From NCBI RefSeq assembly GCF_014839805.1, contig NC_051123.1, positions 2,896,727-2,960,726 on the forward strand: DNA of 64,000 nt, read 5' to 3'. The position numbers and the translations under genes were made by a program. The stretch is from Manduca sexta. Taxonomy: Eukaryota; Arthropoda; Insecta; Lepidoptera; Sphingidae. Positions 1 to 10,800 of this stretch are shown piece after piece (position 1 is the stretch's first letter; each line of letters begins with the position of its first letter). The notes below the pieces were generated by a model that worked only from the letters and a program-made list of their open reading frames with translations, did no database searches and was not told where the DNA came from.

Positions 1-1
1 G

Positions 2-104
2 CGTCACAATCCATACTCCATAATCTACACCGCGCTTCCACCAGACCGTATTGATAAAGGCTTTAAGGTTCAAATTGCTTTAACTAAATTGGCAAGATTA
101 GCGA
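2..104 (+). CDS. Partial exon of a gene entering from the left edge, product unknown
   Basis: Frame 2 is open from the window edge to a TAA at 116-118 and reads like protein (it contains NPYSIIYTALPPDRIDKG). I see two readings. Either the gene stops at 118, or a donor (A|GTGATG) at 104/105 joins, in phase 1, to an acceptor (CAACAG|CG) at 513/514. The second reading runs straight into the long open frame at 514-878 and makes one gene. I do not recognise the family. A 38-codon open frame can arise by chance, so this is only moderately supported. Confidence 0.4.
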
Positions 105-118
105 GTGATGGAAGCTAA

Positions 119-513
119 ACAACCAACTATTCGTTTATGTCTGGTTTAGACTAGCACGCTGTACTCGTAACCCGTATACTTAGTGTATAAACTCAGTATC
201 TATACGTATATACAGGTATCTCTTATTGTGATCTTTAGAAGCACCCGTTTTCACATAGACTCAAGGTCCATACACTGATTGAAGGGTATGAAGTGTCGCA
301 GAACAGTTTACCATAAATTAACAGTTAAAGTAACTGTCAGTGTTATACTAGTTGCTATAAATTATTAAAATCTCACTATCACTTTGTTTTATACCTTTTA
401 CAAGTTGAAAGGCCAAGCGGTTTATATAGCATAAACGAATGTCCAAAAGAAGAATTCATCTTTCCAAGTCGATAATATAATCCAATCATTGTTCCAGATC
501 ATTCTGTCAACAG
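119..513 (+). other. Probable short intron or intergenic gap between the two left-edge coding stretches
   Basis: No long frame is present. Position 288 starts a 26-codon frame beginning MKCRRTVYHK and continuing with a hydrophobic run, which resembles a signal peptide but has no good donor after it. Another short open stretch at 405-472 follows a CAAG acceptor. Either could be a real small exon, but neither joins cleanly to 514-878. Confidence 0.3.
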
Positions 514-878
514 CGATACCAATATCAGAGGAAGATAAAACAGTCAATGGCCTTGAAACTGACCGTTCGTATCAAATCATCGAAGATGTTGATGATATAC
601 CCGATACTCGACCAAAACTACCCATAATAGCCAACTATACCGTAAAAAGACCACTGAATTTAGCCACAATTAACAATACTAATGAAAAAAGCAATAAATT
701 CAGTCTACTTCAAATACAATCTGAAACAGAACACGAAAACTTCTTTGCTCAATTCGACGATAAAACAGAAACAAATCTATTATCTGGAATAAAAAAATAT
801 TTTAGGCAATTCAAGAATGAATTCCTGAACGGTGTTCAAACTTGGATCAAAAACACGATTGACAGTCTGAAGGAATGA
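514..878 (+). CDS. Probable terminal exon, uncharacterised acidic protein
   Basis: An open frame runs to the TGA at 876-878 and encodes about 121 residues. The acceptor is either TTCCAG at 498 (frame continues from 499) or CAACAG at 513. The acidic start (PISEEDKTVNG, IIEDVDDIPD) is followed by an Asn/Thr-rich middle with possible N-glycosylation sites (NYT, NNT). The end is likely amphipathic, with KKYFRQFKNEFL and WIKNTIDSLKE. No catalytic motif is visible. It may belong with the exon at 2-104, or have its own missing 5' exon. Composition and length favour real coding sequence; the function is unknown. Confidence 0.5.
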
Positions 879-2749
879 AATTCTATAAATACATCAATTA
901 ATTAAGAAGCTGCAAAACGACGCGAAGTTCCATATCTTCATCAAGGTATGATCTACCAGTGACGTCACTCCGCTGCCATAAGTCGAAGCATTTTTTACAA
1001 AGGAAAAGGCGATGTACTAATTATTTTAGCACTTTAACAGAAGATATCTATTGTTCTAATATTTTAAAGAAATTCATCGTTCAACAATATTTGATTGATG
1101 TTAACAACAGTCAAACATTTTGTATAGTTTCCAAAAAAACAACGAGCATCTAACTTAGCCGTTGTAATGACTCTTGGAATCTTCTGTTATCGCCTGAAAT
1201 CAATAACGTTGTTTAATCTTGTTCTGATTTGTCAATGTTTGGACTTTAATCAGCAATATATTAACCGCATTTAATAAGTTATTTATCAGTTAATATTAAG
1301 GCCTTATTGTTAATAGTTTTATCATTATTAAACAAACTGTGTGAAATATTTGTTTTAATGGTGCCCTTTTCATTAATAAAAAAGAAATAGATAATTATTA
1401 GAAGACCTATTTCTTGTGAGGTAGAAACGAGAATCTTATATACTTTCACCGATATTACAACGGACATTTTAAGTTAGTAGGTGTAGCACAAAATATTGAA
1501 TTTGAGTTCCCTATACGTTAAAAAAAATAAAAATAAAATGCTTTATTCATCACGTAGGCGAACATAGTTGCACTTATGATAAGTCAAGTTACATGAGAAT
1601 ATTTAATTATTACTTAATTACATTAGCGTATATAAACAAAGACAATTTATATTGAAAATAAAATAAATGAAAAATATAGTAAACAAAGAAGCCAGCTCGG
1701 GCTGGCAGGGAAGAAGAAACTCAAAGTTAGAGTACACAGTACAGTACACTGATCGGAAGCAGTGGAAGGTTTTGGAGGAGGCCTTTGCCGTAAGGCACAC
1801 GGAGCAAAGGGACATATTGTAATTAAATTCTTTTGATAAGTTATTCAAAATTGTATGAAAATATTCAGAAATAAAGGCTTTATTATTATTATATACGTTA
1901 AATTAAGGGGATTAATGAAATTTTGTCAACGGCAAATCCTAAGAGATGGAAAACGAAATAAAAAAAACATAATAGACACCATTTCTCTTCTGTACGAGAA
2001 ACTATCTTTATAAATTATTTTACTCTTTTCTATAATTTTAAAGTTGTTTATCTATCTCCTATATATTATATTAACGTTTTATTTTTATCAATTGAAGGCA
2101 AGGCACTCTATTGTTTTGTTGTTTCTACGAATAATCTAAAATGAACTGACATTTCATGGTTGTCAGGCCATTCGACATCTTAATTCGCCTACAGCCTCAC
2201 AATATAGTTCAAAATAGATTTCACCACAAAAACAAGAAGTCAGTTACTCGCAAATAATGAAGGAAAAGTGAATTGCACACGACGTCAAAAATATGTAAAA
2301 AATGGCCACTCTAACTGTGGGATACGTGCTTAGAATGCAAAGAGAAGCGAATTTTACCTGTACCGTCTACGCAAATGGTCGATGAACCTATGTGCGGATT
2401 GGGTAATTGTATAGAGGTGTTACAACCAAGCTTTTGGACTATTGATCTATTTGATACATTGTAGAAAATGTTGGGTGTTTTTGTAGGAAAGTTAAATGAT
2501 TTTGAAAGGTGCGCGTATAATTAATAGCTCTATATCATTGAAGCATTACTGTAAAGTAACATATCTCTTAGAATTCGATTTATTTAATTAACTACTTTTT
2601 TTATAACCGAATGACCGACTGGTTCCGAGTTTGTTTTATGAAGTCATCTAAATTGTTATGTAAATAGTACTGATTTTTTAATAACGCGTATAACTAGTCA
2701 ATCGAGTTGGTACGAACAACTCTGTGTGATTCTGCAAGGAGGCTAGAGG
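879..2749. other. Intergenic, mostly unique AT-rich sequence
   Basis: Possible 3' UTR of the left-edge gene, with AATAAA-like signals only from about 1374 on, then the LINE tail listed separately. Short frames here have no protein-like composition. Confidence 0.5.
1690..1895 (+). repeat. LINE 3' end fragment
   Basis: The reading DRKQWKVLEEAFAVRHTEQ matches the usual C-terminus of insect non-LTR reverse transcriptases (bulky residue, EEA, then a stop). It is followed by a short AT-rich tail ending AATAAAGGC and a run of ATT triplets. It is 5'-truncated, as LINE copies usually are. Confidence 0.55.
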
Positions 2750-2849
2750 TCAGTATCCTGGGATGCTGCGAAGCCAGTGTCGCGCCGCCTGCGCAGCCTT
2801 CGCACGCGTTTAATGCGCGCCGATTTTGTTTGTGATTTTTTCGGGATTG
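2750..2849 (+). promoter_or_regulatory. Core promoter and non-coding first exon of gene A
   Basis: An arthropod initiator TCAGT lies at 2750-2754 (start of transcription near 2752) inside a locally CpG-rich patch that stands out from the AT-rich surroundings. The predicted exon ends at 2849 with a donor G|GTATGT. No DPE is at +28. A 16-codon upstream frame (MLRSQCRAAC...) begins within it. The inferred partner is the acceptor at 7873. Confidence 0.45.
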
Positions 2850-3974
2850 GTATGTATTTACTCTTTATTTTTTTTATCTGATGTTACATAAATAGGTATG
2901 TATTATATACCAAGCAAAAAAAATACATAGTACAAATATTGACATTACCAGTTTTAAATCATGATAATATTTTGAAGTGTTTTAAGAACCTAATATATTT
3001 AGCATTTTAAACCTAGAGTCTTGGTTTCGTGGTCGAATTTTCGTGTGTGTGTTTTTTAAGTTTAAAGCAGTTATTATAATTAATTTTTAAATTGGTACAT
3101 TGCAGCCATAGCCCTTTTGAATAATGGTACCTGTTTTGTTTATGTTTTTTCTTTGCATTACAACGATGTTTTTCCTTCATTTGTCCTTGTAGAGGGCGAA
3201 AAATTACGTTGTTTCGAATTGCGAATCCGAGTTTATGCGAAATAAACAGTAAAAGTCAAGATTGTCGTATTTATGGTGCCCAGTGTTTATACTATTATAG
3301 TAATGTGTTATTAGTATTGCTTGCTGTCAACTGTGAGCTGCTAACTCTTCTAATGAGAAATTAGTCTTATAATCCTATATACAAAGGCGCTTTTATGCAG
3401 TATTGTAGACTATATACCTTCCACAATCTTATAGAAAATAATCAGATATGCTTTGTTAAAGTAATACTTAATATAAATTATAAATACATGAAACTTCAAA
3501 AAATTAGGGATTATTTTTGAGTACTCAAATGAACCAGATTTCAACGTATGGTTCATTTTGCAATATTGGTGTTACTGGTTTGTTGTTTTTAGATTTTATT
3601 GTCAAACCATAATATAATTGCTTATGTGAATTGCTTATTAATCGCTAAAGATTGATAATGAAACTGTTTTTCAAATTTACACAAACTGTTTTAAATATGT
3701 CACAATTTTTTTTTCTTGAGCTTAGCCGTTTGTTTTATGATTCAGACAATTGGCAAGGCATCTCGTTGGTTTATTTACAACATAACGGGACTTAGTCCCT
3801 TCTTCCACTGAAAAGAACAAACTATGAGGTGTCTCCCTGCTTTGAGTACCATTTCCCGGGACCAGAAAACCTGCGTTCCTAATCTATATCCACTGAATTT
3901 CGGTAATGAATTTATATTTCGTCTAATTTAAAGGCTTTTATGGTCAAACTTGTGCTAATTACTTGAGACTACAA

Positions 3975-4200
3975 CCCACCTAGTACCTTTAGAAGACACA
4001 TAACGCATTTATCCTCGAAAGAGTAAGCAGAGGTACATCAAGATACTTTTCGGCATGTGCGAGTCGATCGCCATATTGAGCACGAATTTCAGTCTCTAAG
4101 TTAATGATGAGCAGAAGAACTTATTATCACTTAGCCCGGGATTGGAATCCGGGTCAGAGCGGTGGTTATTCTCACGCAGTAAAACTAAGCTACCGAGGCA
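3975..4200 (+). repeat. Family G SINE-like repeat
   Basis: Family G is recognised by a core reading TATCGCCATATCGGGCACAA (diverged here) and a tRNA B-box-like segment near its end, here GGATTGGAATCCGGGT. This is a diverged copy. Confidence 0.45.
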
Positions 4201-4373
4201 GTATCTTAAATAAAATATTTCAAATTAACGAAAATGTTGACTGAATCATTGAACATAAATAACAATGCTTTTACAATTAAGATGTAAAACAGGTTTGTGA
4301 GGCTTTGACCTCTTACAGATTGTGGTGCTCTTGTTTTGATGATTTTAAACTAGTTATGTCTTTATATTACTTA

Positions 4374-4575
4374 CTGGTGTTAGGATATATTTTATATTCG
4401 CCCGGATAGTGACCGCCGTACACAAGGTGTTAAAACCCGCCATAGTGGCCTTTGTGTCGCGTTCTCGTATCAGCCTGTATATATCAACAACAGGCCGGCA
4501 TAATTGTGTCGACTATCCAGGGGTAATCATCTCTCGTCAGTCAACATTATATTTAATCTCACTCCACTTACAAAC
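4374..4575 (+). repeat. Family A dispersed repeat
   Basis: Family A is the commonest repeat in the window, about 240 bp. Its markers are TTTATATTCGCCCGGATAG, CCGCCATAGTGGCC, CAGGCCGGCATAATTGTGTC and GGGGTAATCATCTCTCGTCA, then a tail with ACCATCAGGTG before an A-rich end. This copy lacks the end of the tail. Confidence 0.7.
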
Positions 4576-4894
4576 AAATCAATATACCATCGACATTATT
4601 TGGTACACAACAGTGCTTGTCGCTAGAAATAGACTGCGATACAATGTATGTATGCTCATATTATGGTATGGTAATTTTACAAATATAAAGTCAATAACTA
4701 GACCATAGAGGTTAATATCCTTTGCATCATGGTCAACGAGTCATCGTATGGTCAAACACCTTATTTGCAAACGCGATTGTTGACCCCATTTGTGAAAAAA
4801 AAACATCGATTTATACCCACTACCTGACATCTATATTAATCATCTACCTGTATCTTGATTTAAATATACTTAAAATCCGTCAATCTTGTCTTGG

Positions 4895-5045
4895 TGATGT
4901 AGTTGTATTGCGTAGCGGCATCACACCGCTCTGAAGTCCAGGACGCTCTGACGGAATACATAGGCGAAAAGTGGATACTCGCTGTGTTACTTCTTTGCCT
5001 ACCCTTTCGGAGATAATAACCGTAAGTGTGTGTGTAAAATTATCT
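4895..5045 (-). repeat. Family G SINE-like repeat, fragment
   Basis: Reverse-strand match to the family G head, the part resembling TTATCTCCGAAAGGGTAGGC and the cysteine-like TTCCGTCAGAG stretch. It is diverged. Confidence 0.4.
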
Positions 5046-5769
5046 ATTTTAGTCCCGGAAAAGTGCACCTTGGAGAATTAACATCAATCTAATGTCTAAC
5101 AATAATGCTTAGAAAGACATCCAGGTCCAACTATAACCAAAACCTAGTCACAACAAAACCTAAATATATTAAATTGATAGCTTTTACAAAGAACACGTTC
5201 AAACATTCAGGTTTAGATTTTAATTTAGTTCTAAATGTCCCCGTTTGAATCCCTTTTCGCAGTGTTTGTTAGGATTAAATGGTTTTTTTATTGCGGTCCC
5301 TTTTTAATTAGCCAGCTGAGTGCCATATATCTCCGTTGTGATAAATTGGAGGAAAATTCCATTTATTTTACACAAATGAATAACGAGATGAGGCAGCCAC
5401 GATGGTAAGCCTTGACTAACTTAAATAAAGACTTTAATTATTAAACGTTGTACTTGATAGTTATCATCACTCTAGGGGCCTTCTTAATAAACCAGTCTCG
5501 CCTTCGAGTACAAAACTTGAGCTGTTATTTTTGCGCCAGATTTTAGCCGAGTCTGCGATGTTTAATAAATAAAAATTTGCTGTCAAAATCTATTATATAC
5601 TGTGATTTAAGATATTATTTGAGATGTTGATATCTCTTTATTAAATAACGATGATCTTAAGACGCTGACGTTAACTTGACAGCATCTCAGCTGATATCAC
5701 ACTTCAGAGCGAAAGTTACATCAATTTATATAGCCCCAGGACATAAGATTAAGAACCTGTATCATAAGT

Positions 5770-5965
5770 TTCAACACACACACTCACACCTTTTATCCCC
5801 CAAGGGATAGGCAGAGGCGTAACTATTACTCCAGTTTTCGTGTTGCGTATTCTGTCTCATGTTGTGATAGGGGGTAAGTCTATCGCCATATCGGGCACAA
5901 ATGCCAGACTCCGGGTTGATATTAGGTAGAAAAACTCAACATCTCTTTTCCAGACCCGGGATCAT
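5770..5965 (+). repeat. Family G SINE-like repeat
   Basis: Good copy of the head and core: ACTCACACCTTTTATCCCCC, GGGATAGGCAGAGGCG, ATCGCCATATCGGGCACAAA, then CAGACCCGGGATC where a tRNA-like B box would lie. Confidence 0.55.
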
Positions 5966-6509
5966 ATTTGAAATACTGTAGTAAGCAAAAAAGGGGGCGT
6001 GATGCTGTTATCGCGCTATGCCTTTCTCAGGCTTGCGTTATGGCTGGTGACTCTTGGTGACGTCATAGTTTGCTATTCCTGTTATTTAACAGCGACCCTT
6101 TCTACCATTACAAACCTTTATATCTTGTTTATTATTGCATTGATACTGAAAATTATTTGTCTATTAGATTTCATAAGACATATATTTTTGATAAATATAC
6201 TCAAATAGTTGTCAATTATCGCCTGATCTCAAATAAATCCATTACTCTCCTGCCTGCACGCCATATTCCTACTTAACCAACCCGCTAATGTTGATATATC
6301 AATAGTATTAAATGCTAGTGTGCTAGCGGTCCTAGTTAAATGTGAAACCGGAATATAACGGTGTCGAGCCCAGTATCATTGCAACTTGTAGATTTATATA
6401 TCGATTTGCTTGGAGAACGTAAACACTAAACTTATAAGAAACAAAAGTATTATTATCGGGATAACAATATGGTAGAAGAAATTATATTAATAGACCTGTA
6501 GTTTAGTTT

Positions 6510-6790
6510 TTGTGGGTACCTGCCCACTTTACTGAGACCCTCTCAGTCTTATTTTAACATGCTGGCGTCTTATTTTAACTCGGGTTTATTTTAACATGCT
6601 AGCGTAGTCCAGGTTGACAAATTTTACATATCTTAGAAATTCTTATATAGTATTCTTAATTATGTAGGATTTCTCGCGATGTTTCCTTAACCGTTAAAGC
6701 AAACAATGATTAATATATTATAAAAAAAGTAACTTCCGATTCAGACGTGTGCCTTGCCTTTTAGAATCTGCAAACGTATCAGCAGTCCAT
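6510..6790 (-). repeat. Family C tRNA-derived SINE, degenerate
   Basis: Keeps TGTTTCCTTAACCGTTAAAG and AGACGTGTGCCTTGCC in the reverse orientation of family C. The middle contains a small local duplication of TTATTTTAACATGCT. Confidence 0.4.
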
Positions 6791-7089
6791 TTTATTCCAA
6801 CTGATTTTCACCATATTAAAAGATCAAAAAACCACGTACCTACACGTCCAAATCTTGTAAAGTAAGTACCCAAAAACTTAGGTAAATCTCCAATAAAATC
6901 CCATTTCTATCTTTTACAAGCCTACTTCACAATGTTTCATAGCAAATTCTTTATGAGTGATAAAGTTTACGAGTCCCTCCGAGAAGGCTCGGTTTACGAC
7001 TCTCCGACTATCTGATTTTCTCGTAAATATATCGGGAGTGGTTCTTGTTATGGCTGTGATGAGAATCTGAAATTATAGTATGGATTAAG

Positions 7090-7300
7090 TATTAGTGTAG
7101 TGGCACATAGCTCGTAGAACTGATGGCCGCTGGGGCAAGAAGGTTTTGGAGTGAAGGCCACGAACTGGAAAGCGCAGCCTTGGACCTATTAAAAGGCGCG
7201 GGAGGTCGCTGGATGCGGTCTGCTTCCAATAGGTTAAACTGGAAACCTTTGGAGGAGGCCCATGTTCAGCAGTGGACATCTTGAGGCTGATGATGTAGTG
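7090..7300 (+). repeat. LINE 3' end fragment
   Basis: Contains GGTCGCTGGATGCGG and GGAGGAGGCCCATGTTCAGC, which decode to the WMR...EEA.VQQWT signature at the C-terminus of lepidopteran LINE reverse transcriptases. A GATGATG tail follows. Confidence 0.6.
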
Positions 7301-7557
7301 TAGGATAGCTTAGTTGGGACTTGGAAATGCATCGGATTGCCGAGACAAAGGTCCTCAAGTTCAAAACCCAACACACCTCTGACTTTACAGTTACTGTCCG
7401 CTTTAACGGTGAAGTAAAACGTAGTGAGGAAATCTATCTGAGAATACTAGATTAGAATTTTGAAGGAATAAAGGCTTCGATAGGTCAGCGTGGAAGACTG
7501 AGGTCTAAACCTTTTCAGTAATAGAGGCCCGTGCCTAGAAGTGGGACAATATAATTG
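7300..7557 (+). repeat. Family C tRNA-derived SINE
   Basis: Family C has tRNA-like boxes (GATAGCCTAGTTGG as A box, GGTTCAAATCC as B box), then GGTGAAGGAAAACATCGTGA and an end reading AGTAGAGGAGGCCCGTGCCC. This copy is diverged but colinear, abutting the LINE tail before it and the family A copy after it. Confidence 0.55.
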
Positions 7558-7790
7558 CTGGTGTTAGGAGCTATTTTATATTCGCCCGGAGAGCGACCAC
7601 CGTACACGTGTTGAAACCTACCATAGTGGTCCACGTAAGTGTCGCGTTCCGACAGTCGTTCCAACAGGCCGACATAATTGTATCGACTGCCGAGGGGTAA
7701 TCATCTCTCATCAGTCGACATTTCATTGGGGCCCACTCTACTTACCATCAGATCCATTAGGGTCACTTTGCCATGCTCGAATAAAAAAGA
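7558..7790 (+). repeat. Family A dispersed repeat, near full length
   Basis: Contains all family A blocks including the tail ACCATCAGATCCATTAGGGT and an A-rich end (AATAAAAAAGAAAG). Confidence 0.7.
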
Positions 7791-7882
7791 AAGAAACTAT
7801 TAAATGAGCTTATTTACTTAAAGACAAATATGTCTAGTGTGGCTTTACTAAAATATTTTTTTCTTTGTTTCAGGATTGAAAA

Positions 7883-10800
7883 ATGATTCGGCTCATGATA
7901 ATGATCTCCATACTGCAGACCATTGTGGTAAGAAATGTTTTTATATATTGAGACTAGCAAGCCGCTCGCCTGATCGTAGGCGTTACAATAAACCATTTTT
8001 TTATTGATTTGAATGACCATGAGCTTGCCGTTCGCCTCATGGTAAGCAATAAGACTGCTCATAGAAACACCATCCAATACATTGAATTACAAAGTACCTA
8101 TTGTTTGGTACCTATTCTGCCCTCGCCATCCTGAGACTTGATTGTTAAGTATTATTACACCAGTACTTACACTATGTTCTTCAAACCGGTACACAACATT
8201 ACACACTGCTGCTTAGCGGCAGAAATAGACATTGCGATGCTAGCCAGGCGGACTCTCACATATGCGAGACCGTGACTCACTGTGTCAAATATTTAGATTT
8301 CTATGATCGATAACGTTTGAGCACTGCTCCCATTGACCGGCCTCGAAATTTTCCTGACACCAACATGAAATCCGCTTACGATATACATGCGTAAATAACC
8401 TAGTTATCTAGCATCACCGCCCCTATTTTACTGACGTAATTCTAGCCCAAATGTAATTGCATAATTAATTGTACCTCCATGCGCGTGCGCATAACCATCG
8501 ACAATTTCACTTTTAACCTCGACATAGATGGATGAAAAAAGCGTGACGTACATACTTAGTATACCTTTAGGTTATAGAGAATATTTTATGGTTTAGACTT
8601 TGAATTTATAGGCTAGGACAATGTTAAGATAGATACATTTAAAGAGCTATGTTTAAAAAAAAACACGTCGAGTTGATAACCTCCTCCTTTTTTGAAGTCG
8701 GTTAAAAATATATATAGCATTCGGGTTGACCTTTCCTAAGCTATTTCTTATTTTAGATAGGTCTCTTAAATATTTAACATTAACTTGTAAGCTCACAGTC
8801 TTGCTTTTCTGTTGACACGTTCGGCCAAGTGCTGCCGGAGATAGAAATATTTAGTGGAATAATGTCGGACAATATTTTTCCATTTCAAGGACATGTCCAA
8901 AAACTAACTAATATAATATATATCTTTAAATAGTAGGTACTCTAAAACCAAGCCTATTGAAGTAAATCATTTTTAATTAAAAGATCTGATTATGAGATTT
9001 TTAAATACTATTTTTTTTTAAGATTACACTTAAAATGAACATTTTCGAATATAAATGTTGTTACTTTGCAACGAAACCTCAAAAAGAAAGTAAAGTTGTC
9101 AAAAATTCAAAGAGATAAATCGAAAATCGAAGCAGAATAACCGCGAATACACTTTTTAAATTTTTCCTTTATAGCCGCGAATGACAATAACTGCCAGCTA
9201 CTTATGTCAAAAAAGAACAAAATTAAAAATAATTATCTATTCCACCTCCTTCGACGAATCAGTGAAGTTATTTTTATGATTTACTCCGCCATGACAATTG
9301 TATATTATTTTTCTTATAAGTGAAGTGATCTAAAATTATTCTTTTAATCATTCCAAGCTCCAAATTTTTACCACTTCATTATCCACTAAATTTGAGGTCG
9401 GTTGGAATTTATTTTAAATAAAGAACCAGCGCCTATACACAGCGGACATTTTGTTCTTTAAGTTTAAAAACGTTCTGCTGCGTTGTAGTTCCAAACATTT
9501 TACACTTTTACGTGATGCGGCATAGGAATTCGCCTATTAGAGTTTAGTATAGGCTGATCGCGTTGAAAAATGTGTTGCGAGTGAATGTAGATTTACAGTA
9601 AAAGAAATTAGACGTTGTGTTAATTTAATAAAAAAAATGACATCAATGGTGTTGGGTAGAACGTGATAGGGGAAAGTAACAAATATAGATCTATAAGTTT
9701 ATTTTCGTTTCATGACAGGTAAGTCCATTATTATATCATAAATGTCAATCGCGGGACTTTCTTGTGTATTATTAAAAAAAACATAATATTTGACGAAGAA
9801 AAAACGTTGTGGGAACCCACCAGATAACTATTTTTATTGTTTACGGACAAAGGACGTTTCCACTACATAAATTACATAAGAACTTTGATCCTTCCCTTAA
9901 TGAGCCTTCGAAACGTTCAAAATTTAGTTTTCATCTCCATAATTACCTATTCTTTGTTTTAGAGGAATTAAAAATCTATTTCGCAAATTAAACCGCTATT
10001 CCCTGAGTTGTAATCAAGATATAATAGAGTTTGTTTCATAACTGTATCATTTAAATTAACATTAATATTTCAAAAACAATTGCGCGGCAAATTTGTCTAT
10101 GGCAACAAAAAAAAGATCATATGAAGCTGCCAGTATTTAATAAAGTAACAATAAAAATACAAATAAAATTTTAAAATATATATTTTGAATATTTAAATTA
10201 AAACATGGAGATATTTGAAATAATTTATATTTCGTCGTATGAAAAGTTTGAAAAATAAATTATTAAGTATTCGTGACATCGCCCGCTGCCACATGTTAAG
10301 CCAGTTGTGCCATAATGGAGTTTATCTCAGATGAAACGTTTACGATGTTTGCATAAAGTTGGACAATAATTGTTGTTTTAATTTATATAAGTGATTCTGA
10401 AATCAAGAGGCGTGATGTTGGAATCTTTTGTTTTTTATGTGGGTACGGTGTAGTGACCTGACTTCACCTGATGGTAAGTGGAGTGGGGTCCAATAGAATG
10501 TCTACTGACGAGAGATGATTACCTCTCGACAGTCGACACAATCATGCCGGCCTGTTGCAACCGGATATACACAGGCTGATCCCGGAACGCGATCTCATAG
10601 GTAAGTAAGACTTAACCCAAAACAAAGCATAATATTACAGCAATGCGCTCGCTGTCGAAAATGTTCGGATATTTCGAAGTTTATTAGCAGTAAAGTAGAA
10701 ACAACTGAGCAAATTAAGATAAAATTTGGTACTCATGGATTAATAAACCTCACTGGTGATAGGTCACTCATATGTGACAGTCCGCCTGGGTAGATACCAC

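Larger units (their letters stand above)
2850..7873 (+). other. Intron 1 of gene A (about 5.0 kb)
   Basis: Holds copies of families A, C and G and a LINE tail, listed separately. The rest is unique AT-rich sequence with no coding signal I can support. Confidence 0.4.
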
